DNA of 24,140 nt from Muribaculaceae bacterium (GCA_009775355.1 VSPN01000044.1:1-24140), one strand, 5' to 3'. Counted from the first letter of the stretch, positions 14,122 to 23,801 are shown. Made by a program: numbers and translations. The notes: generated by a model not told the origin, from the sequence alone.

Positions 14122-14970
14122 TCATTCGCCGGATTCCGCTTCCGAGGAGATGCGGGTCAGACGCGACTCGATGCTGCGGGCAAGCGAGGCGTTGGTTCTG
14201 ATAAAGTGGATCAATTCCTCATCCGGTAGAGTGTCAGTATTGACCGGGGTCAGCATCTGATAATTTGCCACAAAAGCAAAACAGTCTTCAAGCAGATCGG
14301 GCCATAACGACATGTCGATCCGTGACTGAAGTGAATCAAGATACAGACAGACCGATGAAGCGCACATCATCATGCTTTCCACCGCACCGCGCGATGAGTG
14401 ATCGCCCGGCAGCCCTGAAGGAAGATGCATGTCGGCCATATCTTCTGCAGTGAAGTCCTCATTGAATTTCATTTCGGATCCGCGGTCAGACCGCGGGGTA
14501 GTCACCGCATAGCAAAAGGCAAGAAACCAGTTCATCTTATGGATAAATACCGGCGTATTCTTTACAAGTCGGTCGCGTTCGGAAATGGCATGGAGTTCGC
14601 GCTGTCTGTCGCGGTCGGATCTCACATCTATCTCGGGCCTCATGGAGCCGACAGCATTTAGAAAAAAGCCAATGGTGACAAGTCCGCACAGAACTTCCAC
14701 AGCCGTAATCCACTGAGCCCCGGCTCTACATGGTGTATAGTCTCCGAATCCGAGAGTGGTTATCGTAACGATACTGTAATACACCCAGTCGCCGAATCCC
14801 GCTCCCCCGTTGTCTGGAATCCGGAACTGGCCATCGGGAAGCAACCAGTAGAATAGTGCGAAAAGCGGCACAAGGCAGAGATAAAGGGAGATCCAGAAGA
14901 TCGGCCTGATATTTGACACCTCGTGCCAGAAATGACGCAGCGCGTCAGATATAGTTTTCTTGGAATCCAT
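14122..14970 (-). CDS. Two-transmembrane potassium-channel-like protein
   Basis: This 282-residue protein has a first membrane helix at about 24-44, a pore loop ending in TTLGFGDYTP (71-80) and a second helix at about 86-110. TLGFGD is a variant of the K+ channel selectivity filter TVGYGD. The C-terminal 170 residues are cytoplasmic, with many acidic residues, and I recognise no RCK domain in them. I chose ATG 14970; the reading frame also opens at TTG 14976, which is less likely. Ion selectivity for K+ is inferred. Confidence 0.82.
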   Translation of the reverse strand: MDSKKTISDALRHFWHEVSNIRPIFWISLYLCLVPLFALFYWLLPDGQFRIPDNGGAGFGDWVYYSIVTITTLGFGDYTPCRAGAQWITAVEVLCGLVTIGFFLNAVGSMRPEIDVRSDRDRQRELHAISERDRLVKNTPVFIHKMNWFLAFCYAVTTPRSDRGSEMKFNEDFTAEDMADMHLPSGLPGDHSSRGAVESMMMCASSVCLYLDSLQSRIDMSLWPDLLEDCFAFVANYQMLTPVNTDTLPDEELIHFIRTNASLARSIESRLTRISSEAESGE

Positions 14971-15073
14971 AAGCAAATGATTGATATGACCGGCAGCCTA
15001 TTCATTGTACCCGTAACCCGGACCGTATTTCCTTAACATGGAATCCGCAAGTCGCGGATGCAGAACCACTACC

Positions 15074-15129
15074 GATAATTTAACGAACAGCACAACCTTA
15101 CGGTTGAGAATTTTGATATGGAAATTATC
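15074..15129. repeat. Nested inverted repeats upstream of dnaE
   Basis: GATAATTT (15074-15081) is the exact reverse complement of AAATTATC (15122-15129). Inside it, CAACC (15093-15097) pairs with GGTTG (15102-15106) around a 4-nt loop. Eight A residues follow on the plus strand, just before the -7 element of dnaE. The role is unknown. Confidence 0.4.
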
Positions 15130-15140
15130 AAAAAAAAGAC

Positions 15141-15148
15141 TATATTTG
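15141..15148 (+). promoter_or_regulatory. -7 element of the dnaE promoter
   Basis: TATATTTG is an exact TAnnTTTG match. It predicts a start near 15155 and a leader of about 70 nt. No -33 box stands at the ideal distance; TTTG at 15112-15115 is 25 bp away. Confidence 0.5.
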
Positions 15149-15224
15149 CAGTTCGGATACCGGCAATTCATGGCATTATACATGAAGACGCTGTCCGCAC
15201 AAAACAAGAATACGCAATAAATCA

Positions 15225-18200
15225 ATGAGTCAACCCTCTTTCACGCATCTGCACGTACATTCGCAATACAGTCTGCTCGACGGCAAAGCCTCGATCTCGG
15301 AGCTTGTCGACAAATGCCTTGCAACCGGCATGCGGGGCATTGCGCTGACCGACCATGGCAACATGTTCGGCATCAAGGAGTTTTTCAATTACGTCGAGAA
15401 AAAGAACGGCGGTCTCCCCGACGGCGAGAAGTTCAAGCCTATACTCGGATGCGAGATGTATGTGGCCCGCGAGAAGCTGACCGACAAGAAAGACAAGTCT
15501 GACAACGGCTACCATCTCATCGTGCTTGCCAAGAACCTGAAAGGCTACCACAACCTTGTCAAACTTGTCAGCAAAGCCTGGACAGAGGGATACTACTACA
15601 AGCCCCGTACCGACCGCGAGGAACTTAAAAAGCACCGCGAGGGACTTATTGTCTGTTCCGCCTGTCTTGGCGGCGAGGTGCCGCAGTTCATCATGCACGA
15701 GGAGTTCGACAAGGCCGAGGAGCGGATACTCTGGTACAAGAGCGTGTTTGGCGACGACTACTATCTTGAACTTCAGCGTCACCAGACATTCAAGGAAAAC
15801 GCCAATCACGAGGTCTATGTCGAGCAATGCAAGGTCAACGAGCATCTTATAAAGTACGCGCGGAAACACGGAATAAAACTCGTGGCCACCAACGACGTGC
15901 ACTTTACCGAAGAAGATGACGCCGAGGCACACGACCGCCTTATCTGCGTGTCGATGCAGAAGAAATTCTCCGAGCCTCGCCTGCATTACACTAAACAGGA
16001 GTGGCTGAAGACGCCGGAACAGATGTACGAGATCTTCAAAGACATCCCCGAGGCCATCGAGAACACTCAGGAGATACTAGACAAGGTAGAGTTCTACACC
16101 ATCAACCACGCCCCCATCATGCCATTCTTCGACATACCGAAAGAATTCGGTACCGAAGAGGAATACCGCGCCCGGCTGACAGAAAAAGACCTGTTCGATG
16201 AATTCACCCGCGACGAGAACGGCAATGTCGTACTCAGCGAGGAGGATGCCCATAAGAAAATTGAACGTCTCGGCGGATACGACAAACTCTACCGCATCAA
16301 GTTCGAGGCAGACTACCTCGACAAACTCACAATCGAGGGAGCCAAAGAGAAATATGGAGACCCGGTGCCGCCCGACGTCATGGAGCGTCTGAAATTTGAG
16401 CTCTACATCATGAAGACCATGGGATTCCCGGGCTACTTCCTCATCGTGCAGGACTTCATCAACACCGCCCGCAAGGAACTGGGAGTCAGCGTCGGTCCAG
16501 GTCGAGGTTCCGCTGCCGGATCTGCCGCCGCCTATTGCCTTGGCATAACCCAGATCGACCCTATCAAATATGACCTCCTGTTTGAGCGATTTCTCAATCC
16601 CGACCGAATATCCCTACCGGATATCGACGTAGACTTCGACGATGACGGACGTTACGAGGTGCTGAAATATGTGACCCGCAAATATGGAGCCGAGAAAGTG
16701 GCCCACATCATCACATTCGGCACAATGGCCACGAAGATGGCAATAAAAGATGTGGCCAAAGTGCTTGAGGTGCCACTGCCGGAATCGAACCGTCTGGCGA
16801 GACTCGTTCCCGACCGCATGCCGGAAGTTGACGGAAAGACTCCGAAAATCAACTTCAAGAACTGTCTCAAATACGTGCCCGAGTTCGCTGCCGAGAAGCA
16901 GAATCCCGACGAAAACATCAGGGAGACGATGAAATATGCCGAACAGCTTGAGGGCAACATCCGCAACACCGGCGTTCACGCCTGCGGCGTCATCATCAGC
17001 CGCGACGACATAACCGACTGGGTGCCCGTGTCGATGGGCACCGACGCCGACGGCGAGAAGGTGATCTCCACCCAATACGAAGGCAGCATCATCGAAGACA
17101 CCGGACTGATCAAGATGGACTTCCTCGGCCTTAAGACGCTGTCGATCATCAAGGAGACTCTCTACAACATCAAGATGCGGTCGGGCAAGGAACTCGACAT
17201 AGAGAAAATTCCTCTCGACGACAAAGAGACATTCGACCTCTACTGCAAAGGAAACACGACATCGACATTCCAGTTCGAGTCTGCCGGAATGCAGAACTCG
17301 CTCCGCAGCCTCAAGCCGACGAAGTTTGAGGACCTTATAGCGATGAACGCGCTATACCGTCCCGGACCGATGGATTACATCCCGACATTCATCGCCCGCA
17401 AACATGGCGAGGAAGAGATCGTCTACGACATTCCCTGCATGAAGCAGTATCTTGAAGAGACCTATGGAGTGACCGTCTATCAGGAGCAGGTCATGCTCCT
17501 GTCGCGTCTTCTTGCCAACTTCACACGAGGTGAGAGCGACATGCTCCGCAAAGCTATGGGAAAGAAGCAGATCGACAAGATGCAGAAGCTCAAGAAGAAA
17601 TTCATGGAGCAGGGCATGGGCAACGGCCATCCGGAGGCGGCTCTAAACAAGATCTGGGAGGACTGGGAGAAATTCGCATCTTACGCGTTCAACAAGAGCC
17701 ACGCCACGTGCTACACATGGGTGGCCTATCAGACGGCATATCTCAAGGCCCACTACCCTGCCGAATACATGGCCGGAGTAATGAGCCGTAACCTGTCGAT
17801 GAACGACAAACTGCGCAAGGTGATGGATGAATGCAAACGCATGGGACTCACCGTGCTCGGTCCAGACGTCAACGAGTCGAGCGAGAAGTTCGGTGTCAAC
17901 CAAAAAGGTGAGATCCGCTTCGGACTCGGCGCAGTCAAGGGCGTCGGAGTCAATGCGGTCTCAGCCATAATACACGAGCGCACGCAGAATGGCCCGTTCA
18001 AGGATCCCTACGACTTCGTGGAACGTGTCAACCTGAGTGCCTGCAACCGCTCGGCAATCGAAAACCTTGCCATGGCCGGAGCTTTCGACTGCTTCGGGTG
18101 GCCTCGCGAAGCATATGTGACACAAGTTTTCGACAACACGTTCGCCGACATGCTTGTCAAATACGGTCAGCGTCTTCAGAACGACAAGAACTCACTGCAG

Positions 18201-18917
18201 CTCTCGCTCTTCGGCGACTTCGAGCCGATCGAAACCGCCAAGCCGCCTCTGCCGGAAGTCGTGCCATGGAGCCGCATGGCTCTACTCGACAAGGAGAAGG
18301 AGCTTGTCACCATGTATCTTTCAGCGCATCCGCTCGATCCATACTACATGGAACTGACCTACGGCTGCAACACAAGCTGCGAGGACTACAAGGAAAAGGA
18401 AAGCACCGGCGGAAAAGTCGTGATGGGAGGTCTTATAACCAAAGTGACACCGCGCACCTCTCGCCGTGGCACCGAGTTCACAATCGTCGAAGTCGAGGAC
18501 TTCTCCGGCAAGGCAGAGATCGCTCTTTTCGGCAAGAACCACGCCGCGCATAAAGACAAATTCCGTCAGGGAGAACCTACCCTGATCAAACTGACCTTCG
18601 CTCCGTCGCGCTACGACCCGCAGCGCATGGATCTGACCGTCGACGAGGTGTCTCCCCTTGAATCCATAAAAGGGAAGATGGCCAATGAAGTGACAGTCTT
18701 CCTTGACATGCATTACAAGAATCCCGACTTCTTCAGCCAGATCACCCGCCTTGAAGACCAGTCACGCCCCGGCAATCTCTTCATAGAGCTGATCGACACC
18801 GAGACCAAACAGACCATGCGTGTGCGGTCGCGCAAAAAATTCCCTATCAACCGCCAGATGGTAAGTCTGCTTGAGGAATCGGGAGTTCGGTTCCGCATAC
18901 AAGACGCGAAAGAATGA
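15225..18917 (+). CDS. dnaE: DNA polymerase III subunit alpha
   Basis: This 1230-residue replicative polymerase has an N-terminal PHP domain (FTHLHVHSQYSLLDG at 6-20), then the C-family palm with GPGRGSAAGSAAAYCLGIT (about 425-443). The catalytic pair is in PDIDVDFDDDGR (D466, D468), with a third Asp in KMDFLGLKTLS (D632). A helix-hairpin-helix region (FGLGAVKGVGVNAVSAI) and an OB-fold near 1060-1140 follow. The length matches Bacteroidota DnaE. The first PHP His residues are present, so metal binding there is possible; proofreading activity is not shown by this. It is followed by trxA after 40 nt. ATG 15225 places the PHP motif at the usual distance from the N-terminus. Confidence 0.97.
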   Translation: MSQPSFTHLHVHSQYSLLDGKASISELVDKCLATGMRGIALTDHGNMFGIKEFFNYVEKKNGGLPDGEKFKPILGCEMYVAREKLTDKKDKSDNGYHLIVLAKNLKGYHNLVKLVSKAWTEGYYYKPRTDREELKKHREGLIVCSACLGGEVPQFIMHEEFDKAEERILWYKSVFGDDYYLELQRHQTFKENANHEVYVEQCKVNEHLIKYARKHGIKLVATNDVHFTEEDDAEAHDRLICVSMQKKFSEPRLHYTKQEWLKTPEQMYEIFKDIPEAIENTQEILDKVEFYTINHAPIMPFFDIPKEFGTEEEYRARLTEKDLFDEFTRDENGNVVLSEEDAHKKIERLGGYDKLYRIKFEADYLDKLTIEGAKEKYGDPVPPDVMERLKFELYIMKTMGFPGYFLIVQDFINTARKELGVSVGPGRGSAAGSAAAYCLGITQIDPIKYDLLFERFLNPDRISLPDIDVDFDDDGRYEVLKYVTRKYGAEKVAHIITFGTMATKMAIKDVAKVLEVPLPESNRLARLVPDRMPEVDGKTPKINFKNCLKYVPEFAAEKQNPDENIRETMKYAEQLEGNIRNTGVHACGVIISRDDITDWVPVSMGTDADGEKVISTQYEGSIIEDTGLIKMDFLGLKTLSIIKETLYNIKMRSGKELDIEKIPLDDKETFDLYCKGNTTSTFQFESAGMQNSLRSLKPTKFEDLIAMNALYRPGPMDYIPTFIARKHGEEEIVYDIPCMKQYLEETYGVTVYQEQVMLLSRLLANFTRGESDMLRKAMGKKQIDKMQKLKKKFMEQGMGNGHPEAALNKIWEDWEKFASYAFNKSHATCYTWVAYQTAYLKAHYPAEYMAGVMSRNLSMNDKLRKVMDECKRMGLTVLGPDVNESSEKFGVNQKGEIRFGLGAVKGVGVNAVSAIIHERTQNGPFKDPYDFVERVNLSACNRSAIENLAMAGAFDCFGWPREAYVTQVFDNTFADMLVKYGQRLQNDKNSLQLSLFGDFEPIETAKPPLPEVVPWSRMALLDKEKELVTMYLSAHPLDPYYMELTYGCNTSCEDYKEKESTGGKVVMGGLITKVTPRTSRRGTEFTIVEVEDFSGKAEIALFGKNHAAHKDKFRQGEPTLIKLTFAPSRYDPQRMDLTVDEVSPLESIKGKMANEVTVFLDMHYKNPDFFSQITRLEDQSRPGNLFIELIDTETKQTMRVRSRKKFPINRQMVSLLEESGVRFRIQDAKE

Positions 18918-18957
18918 TAAGTGATAAGTACAAATGATAATTTAAAATTTGACGAAA

Positions 18958-19275
18958 ATGGCAATCAAATTTGATGACAAGACGGCCAAAGAGGCCATCG
19001 AATCAGGAAAGACAGTAGTGATCGACTTCTGGGCCACATGGTGTGGTCCCTGCATGAAACTCGGTCCCGTTGTTGAGGAACTCGCCGAGAAATATGGCGA
19101 CCGTGCAGTGATCGGCAAGCTCAACATCGACGAAGAAACAGAGATCGTGGCAGAAAACCGTATCCGTTCAATACCGACAGTCCTCTTCTTCAAGAACGGA
19201 GAAGTTCAGGCCCGTTCGGTAGGTTTGGTAAAACTCGCCGATCTCGAAGCCAACCTGCTTCCTCTTCTCGACTGA
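18958..19275 (+). CDS. trxA: Thioredoxin
   Basis: This 105-residue cytoplasmic dithiol protein has the canonical active site WCGPC (28-32) in FWATWCGPCMKLGP and the cis-Pro motif SIPTVLFFKNGE. The length is that of classical thioredoxin 1. ATG 18958 is chosen; an in-frame TTG at 18949 would add three residues. It may be read through from dnaE or have its own weak promoter; ATTTG near 18950 is not a clean match. A strong hairpin terminator follows. Confidence 0.95.
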   Translation: MAIKFDDKTAKEAIESGKTVVIDFWATWCGPCMKLGPVVEELAEKYGDRAVIGKLNIDEETEIVAENRIRSIPTVLFFKNGEVQARSVGLVKLADLEANLLPLLD

Positions 19276-19285
19276 AAAGGCTCGC

Positions 19286-19332
19286 CAACAATAAAAGGAG
19301 TCCTACCGTCGGCAGGACTCCATTTATTGTTG
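19286..19332. terminator. Long bidirectional terminator after trxA
   Basis: CAACAATAAA (19286-19295) pairs with TTTATTGTTG (19323-19332), and GGAGTCCT (19297-19304) with AGGACTCC (19314-19321), around a 9-nt loop. The outer A/T arms give a U-rich tail on either strand, serving trxA and the convergent transporter gene. Confidence 0.8.
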
Positions 19333-19349
19333 ATGTATCTCTAATCGCT

Positions 19350-21011
19350 TTAAAGCAACAGCATAACGAGCAACTGGGCTATGACCACTCGGGAGAACAT
19401 GGCAAGAGGATAGACCGTGGCATAGCTGACGGCGGGATTGTCACCGGGAAGCGTATCGTTGGCATAATTGAGTGCCATAGGATTCGCCATCGCTCCGCAG
19501 AGCATGCCGCATGCCGACCCGAAATCGAGTCTCCCCCACCTCATGGCCACTACAGCCATGACTGCAACCGGCAGAAGCGTTATCAGGAAACCGAGACCGA
19601 TCCATACCCAGCCGTCTCCACCGGTCAGAGTCTCCATTATGTTGGCTCCGGCACTAAGACCAAGACACGCGAGATAGAGCGACAGGCCGATTCCCCTGAG
19701 CATCAGATTGGCACTGCGCGTGGTGTAGGTGACAAGATGGCAACTCGGCCCGAAACGACCGATAAGAATCCCGACCACAATCGGACCGCCCGCCAGACCG
19801 AGCCGCACAGGTGTCGACATGCCCGGAATCACGATAGGCACCGAGCCCAGCAGAAGGCCGAGCACCATACCGATGAAGATGGCAGCCAGATTGGGATCAT
19901 TGAGTTTAGAGACCGTATTGCCGACTACTTTGCCTACTTTCTCTATCTGCTGTTTCTTTCCGACCACAGTCAGGACATCGCCAAGCTGGAGCACAAGCCC
20001 CGGAGTGGCGAGCAGGCGCACTCCGCTCCTCATGACCCGGGTGATATTGATGCCGTAAGTGTTGCGAAGTTTAAGCGAACCGAGTTTCCGTCCGTTGATT
20101 TCCGGACGGCTCACGACGATCTCGCGCGATGTCAACGACGAGTCGATCTTGTTCCAGTCGATATTTCCGGTATTCCAGTCGCGGCTTTCATGCTCGCCGA
20201 AAAGAACAGTAAGATGTGGCAGATCCTTCCCTGTGGTAATGACCAGAATCCTGTCATTCTCCTGAAGTTTTGTATCGGATGTCGGAACCGACACCTCACC
20301 GTTGCGCCAAAGGCGCGAAATGACGAATTTCGGGTGGACAAGAGCTGCTGCCTCTCTGACAGTCAGGCCGAACACAGCAGGATTATGCACAAGAAAAGTC
20401 GCGATAAATGTCTGGTTCTCACCTTCATGCTCTTCGGTGGAGATATCTTTCGCGCGCACAAACAGTTTGCGGACGGTTATCATGGCGAGGATCACCCCCA
20501 CGACGCCGAGAGGATAAGTGACAGCGCAGCTAAGCGCAGCCCCGTTTGCCGACAGTCCGATCTGCTGCAGCGCCTGCTGGGCCGCACCGAGAGCCGGAGT
20601 GTTGGTCGTGGCTCCGCATAGAATTCCGACCATGTCCGACATAGGCACTCCGACCGCAAACGAGAGTCCCACTGCAAGGGCGGTTCCGAGCAAAACCGTA
20701 GCAAAACCAAGAAGGTTCAGCCTGACACCACCGGTGCGGAAAGAACTGAAGAAGCCCGGTCCCACTTTCAGACCAAGTTCATATACGAACAGAACGAGAC
20801 CGAAACTCTCGGCATAAGCGAGCATGGCCGGATCGATCGAAAAACCGAGGTGACCGGCGAGAATACCCACGAAGAACACCCAGGTCACACCGAGCGTGAT
20901 ACCTTTCATGCCGATCTTTCCGAGTCCGAGACCGACCGCTATTATGATCGAGAGCACTACCACCGCCTGCACAGGCGAATGATCCACAAAAATCGTCTGT
21001 AACCAATCCAT
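19350..21011 (-). CDS. YidE/AspT-type putative transporter with two TrkA-C domains
   Basis: This 553-residue inner-membrane protein belongs to the aspartate-alanine exchanger (AspT/YidE) family. About five N-terminal helices carry LCGATTNTPALGAAQQAL (about 138-155). A cytoplasmic insert with two RCK-C/TrkA-C-like domains (about 205-370; EVSVPTSDTKLQENDRILVI and ATPGLVLQLGDVLTVVG) follows, then about five more helices with a matching GMLCGAMANPMALNYAN repeat. The substrate is unknown; a dicarboxylate or amino acid is possible from the family. It is divergent from the CPA1 antiporter at 21277. Confidence 0.85.
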   Translation of the reverse strand: MDWLQTIFVDHSPVQAVVVLSIIIAVGLGLGKIGMKGITLGVTWVFFVGILAGHLGFSIDPAMLAYAESFGLVLFVYELGLKVGPGFFSSFRTGGVRLNLLGFATVLLGTALAVGLSFAVGVPMSDMVGILCGATTNTPALGAAQQALQQIGLSANGAALSCAVTYPLGVVGVILAMITVRKLFVRAKDISTEEHEGENQTFIATFLVHNPAVFGLTVREAAALVHPKFVISRLWRNGEVSVPTSDTKLQENDRILVITTGKDLPHLTVLFGEHESRDWNTGNIDWNKIDSSLTSREIVVSRPEINGRKLGSLKLRNTYGINITRVMRSGVRLLATPGLVLQLGDVLTVVGKKQQIEKVGKVVGNTVSKLNDPNLAAIFIGMVLGLLLGSVPIVIPGMSTPVRLGLAGGPIVVGILIGRFGPSCHLVTYTTRSANLMLRGIGLSLYLACLGLSAGANIMETLTGGDGWVWIGLGFLITLLPVAVMAVVAMRWGRLDFGSACGMLCGAMANPMALNYANDTLPGDNPAVSYATVYPLAMFSRVVIAQLLVMLLL

Positions 21012-21078
21012 ATGTAATCACTATATAATCAGCAGTTGGCACCCTTCGGGGAAGCACAACATAATATTTTAAATTACC

Positions 21079-21086
21079 GAAAGATA
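21079..21086 (-). promoter_or_regulatory. -7 element of the AspT-type gene
   Basis: On the minus strand the sequence is TATCTTTC, 5 of the 6 fixed positions of TAnnTTTG. It predicts a start near 21072, about 60 nt before the start codon. No clear -33 box was found. Confidence 0.35.
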
Positions 21087-21189
21087 ACACCTGACGCATG
21101 CAGTGCGGATAGATAGTCCGCAATCCTGCCTTGATATCATCCGCGAATTTAGCAATTTTTTACGAGACTTGAAGAAGAGATAACCCGAA

Positions 21190-21248
21190 TTTGTCTGATT
21201 TTGTCAATATCAGCAATTTGGTCATGTCAGACAAAAGCATTATCTTTA
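21190..21248 (+). promoter_or_regulatory. Promoter of the antiporter gene with an embedded inverted repeat
   Basis: TTTG (21217-21220) and TATCTTTA (21241-21248, one mismatch) are spaced by 20 bp, giving a start near 21255 and ATG at 21277. A perfect 9-bp inverted repeat, TTTGTCTGA (21190-21198) and TCAGACAAA (21227-21235), surrounds the -33 box and enters the spacer. A repressor or activator site is plausible. Confidence 0.5.
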
Positions 21249-21276
21249 CAGACATTCAAACAAACGACCAACAACA

Positions 21277-22755
21277 ATGACGACAATCAGCAGTGAAAAC
21301 ATTCTTCTTCTCGGGTCTCTGTTCCTGATCGCCGGCGTTCTGATCGGCAAGACGAGCTACCGCACCGGGCTGCCGCTCCTTCTTGTGTTTCTACTTGTCG
21401 GAATGGGCTTCGGCACCGACGGACTCGGAATCCATTTCAACAACATGCATGACGCCCAGTTCATCGGCATGATAGCCCTATGTGTGATCCTCTTCTCCGG
21501 AGGCATGTCGACAAAACTTTCAGCCATACGCCCGGTGGCTGTGCCAGGCCTTGTACTCTCCACAGTCGGAGTGCTGCTTACCGCCCTTATAACAGGCCTG
21601 TTCATATTCTGGCTTTCCGGGATGCCGTGGACCAACATACACTTCGCGCTTGTCCCGTCTCTGCTGCTTGCAGCCACCATGTCATCGACAGATTCGGCCT
21701 CAGTATTCGGCATACTCGGGTCGCACAAAGTCGGACTCCGCAACAATATCCGGCCTCTGCTTGAACTTGAGAGCGGATCAAACGACCCGATGGCCTATAT
21801 GCTGACACTCATACTCATAGAGGCCATTATGATGAAAAGCCATTTGTCGGCAGGAGTGCTACTCGGACAGCTCGCGCTTCAGTTTGGCGTCGGAGGAGCC
21901 ATGGGGGCCGGCATGGGATGGGCCACGGGCCGGCTGGCCCGGTTTTACCGCCGAATAGGCGGAGGTGCGTCGCGGGAGGATGCCGGACAAGCCACCGCGA
22001 TGATCTCAATCATTATACTCGGATCCGTATTTCTCACATATACCGCCACCACGAGCCTCGGCGGCAACGGATATCTTGCCGTCTACATAAGCGGCATGAT
22101 GCTGGGCAACTCATCGCTGCCGCACCGCCGCAGCATCTCCAAATTCATGGACGGACTGACATGGCTCGCACAGATTGTGGTTTTCCTTATGCTCGGGCTT
22201 CTGGTAAATCCGCACGAGATGCTTTCAGTGGCAGCCGTATCCTTTCTCATCGGTATATTCATGATCCTTGTGGGCCGTCCGGTCAGCGTTTTCCTAAGTC
22301 TGCTACCGTTCCGGAAGATAAACTTTCGCACCAGGACATTCATATCCTGGGTCGGACTTCGCGGAGCCGCGCCGATCATATTCGCGACATACCCTGTAGT
22401 GGCCGATGTGCCCGGAGCCTCGCAGATCTTCAATATCGTGTTCTTCGTCACGCTGCTCTCTCTTGTGATTCAGGGAACAAGCGTCATCTCGGCAGCACGG
22501 AAACTCCATCTCGTAGACGATTCCGGGAATACGAAAGAGGAATTCGGGGTGGAATTCGACGACGAGATCCCCACTTCACTCCACACGATGGTGCTTACCG
22601 ACAGAGACCTTGAAAACGGCGACACACTGAGAGACATCACACTGCCGCACAAAGGTCTGGTGATGATGATACGTCGAGGCGACCGATATATCGTGCCCGA
22701 CGGCAAGCGGCGTCTGCAGCCCGACGACACCCTTCTGATCATAAAAGAGGAATAG
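21277..22755 (+). CDS. CPA1-family cation/proton antiporter (NhaP2/CvrA-like)
   Basis: This 492-residue inner-membrane antiporter has about twelve helices. It carries the core motif STDSASVFGILGSHKVGLR followed by LLELESGSNDPMAYMLT (about 140-180), where the Asp pair is the usual cation-binding site of the family. After the membrane part, a C-terminal TrkA-C-like domain (about 410-490; LENGDTLRDITLPHKGLVMMIRRGD) suggests regulation by a ligand. Relatives exchange K+ or Na+ for H+; the ion is not decided by sequence. It is divergent from the AspT-type gene and is followed by a terminator. Confidence 0.88.
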   Translation: MTTISSENILLLGSLFLIAGVLIGKTSYRTGLPLLLVFLLVGMGFGTDGLGIHFNNMHDAQFIGMIALCVILFSGGMSTKLSAIRPVAVPGLVLSTVGVLLTALITGLFIFWLSGMPWTNIHFALVPSLLLAATMSSTDSASVFGILGSHKVGLRNNIRPLLELESGSNDPMAYMLTLILIEAIMMKSHLSAGVLLGQLALQFGVGGAMGAGMGWATGRLARFYRRIGGGASREDAGQATAMISIIILGSVFLTYTATTSLGGNGYLAVYISGMMLGNSSLPHRRSISKFMDGLTWLAQIVVFLMLGLLVNPHEMLSVAAVSFLIGIFMILVGRPVSVFLSLLPFRKINFRTRTFISWVGLRGAAPIIFATYPVVADVPGASQIFNIVFFVTLLSLVIQGTSVISAARKLHLVDDSGNTKEEFGVEFDDEIPTSLHTMVLTDRDLENGDTLRDITLPHKGLVMMIRRGDRYIVPDGKRRLQPDDTLLIIKEE

Positions 22756-22771
22756 TGCTTCGCAAGACAAG

Positions 22772-22813
22772 AAAACCGGCGGCATCCAGGATCAGGATCG
22801 CCGCCGGATTTTC
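22772..22813. terminator. Bidirectional terminator
   Basis: CCGGCGGC (22776-22783) pairs perfectly with GCCGCCGG (22800-22807). On plus, ATTTTC follows; on minus, TTTTC follows. It lies between the convergent antiporter and phosphatase genes. Confidence 0.75.
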
Positions 22814-22853
22814 ATTCCGATACGACACGGTTTATGCCATAAGCTTTCGGTCG

Positions 22854-23801
22854 TCAGTAATTGATGACAACCTCAGAGGGCTTCGCATTGGTGGCGTTGT
22901 TCTTGACACCCCATTCCTGCGTGACGTAAGTCTGACCTTCCGTCGGAATATCATTGCAGTATTCTATTAAACAGTTCGGATCTGCCTCCCAATACTGCTT
23001 GATTGTTTTGCCACCGGCCACTTTCTCCGGCTTCTTGTCGTCAGGATTGATCATGATCTTAAGACCTACAGATGTCTCCATCATCTCGAGGTCTCCACGG
23101 GAATTTCCACCGACAAATAGCGGATCAGCCTTTATGAAAGTCCTGACAACATCGGCCTTTCCTTCATCCTGCGAGACAGGATAGACCAGTTCGTCGGTAA
23201 CGACACCCCCTTCACCAACTCTCGACTTGACACCGAGGATGCGGTCTTCGGGAAGGCCGAGTTGTTCGGCACAGAAGCGCTGATAGAGAAGTTCGGGAGA
23301 TGCCGACAGAATCCACACCTCAAAACCGAAATTCTCGAGATTGGCGATCAGAGCCTTCATCTCGGGATACATCTTGTTCTGATATTTTTCATGGAACATC
23401 GTGTTTCCGACAGACTGGATCTCGTCGGCAGTCAGTCCGCTGAGAAACCGCACGCGGTTCTTGACAAAGTCCACCCCGACATTGTCGCCATGCAGAAGCT
23501 GATCCACAACCTTCATCTTCGCTACAGAGAGAGAATCTGTCTTTCCTTCGTAATGCCTGCGGGCATAGTCATAGAGAGCCTCGTCGGCAAGATAGTAGGG
23601 AGCCTGACCGAACAGGGTGCCGTCGCAGTCGAAGACGGCGACCTTGCGTGTCTTCATGGGAACCGTAGACTCCAGAAAAGCCTCAAGCCGGTCGTTGGTC
23701 ATATCCTGAAAGCCTTTTACAGGTTTGAACTCATAGGACTGGGCGGCACCGCACAGCGAGCCGGCAAGAAGTGCAACAGAAAGGATAAAACTCTTTTTCA
23801 T
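22854..23801 (-). CDS. Exported HAD-family phosphatase (SerB-like)
   Basis: This 315-residue haloacid-dehalogenase-family hydrolase has a signal peptide (MKKSFILSVALLAGSLCGAAQ, cut near residue 21). The catalytic motif is VFDCDGTLF (Asp58 nucleophile, Asp60), the motif II Ser is in WILSASPE, and the acidic motif III is in GGNSRGDLEMM. The large helical cap after motif I resembles phosphoserine phosphatase-like proteins. The signal peptide predicts a periplasmic location, unlike cytoplasmic SerB, so a phosphate-scavenging role is more likely than serine synthesis. The substrate is unknown. I found no clear -7 element upstream on its strand. Confidence 0.85.
   Translation of the reverse strand: MKKSFILSVALLAGSLCGAAQSYEFKPVKGFQDMTNDRLEAFLESTVPMKTRKVAVFDCDGTLFGQAPYYLADEALYDYARRHYEGKTDSLSVAKMKVVDQLLHGDNVGVDFVKNRVRFLSGLTADEIQSVGNTMFHEKYQNKMYPEMKALIANLENFGFEVWILSASPELLYQRFCAEQLGLPEDRILGVKSRVGEGGVVTDELVYPVSQDEGKADVVRTFIKADPLFVGGNSRGDLEMMETSVGLKIMINPDDKKPEKVAGGKTIKQYWEADPNCLIEYCNDIPTEGQTYVTQEWGVKNNATNAKPSEVVINY

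Noticed and set aside
14998..15225. A 75-codon minus-strand frame upstream of dnaE
   Set aside because: It overlaps the dnaE promoter and inverted repeats and has no recognisable motif.
15222..15986. A 254-codon open frame on the minus strand
   Set aside because: It is antisense to the PHP domain of dnaE and shows no family motif.
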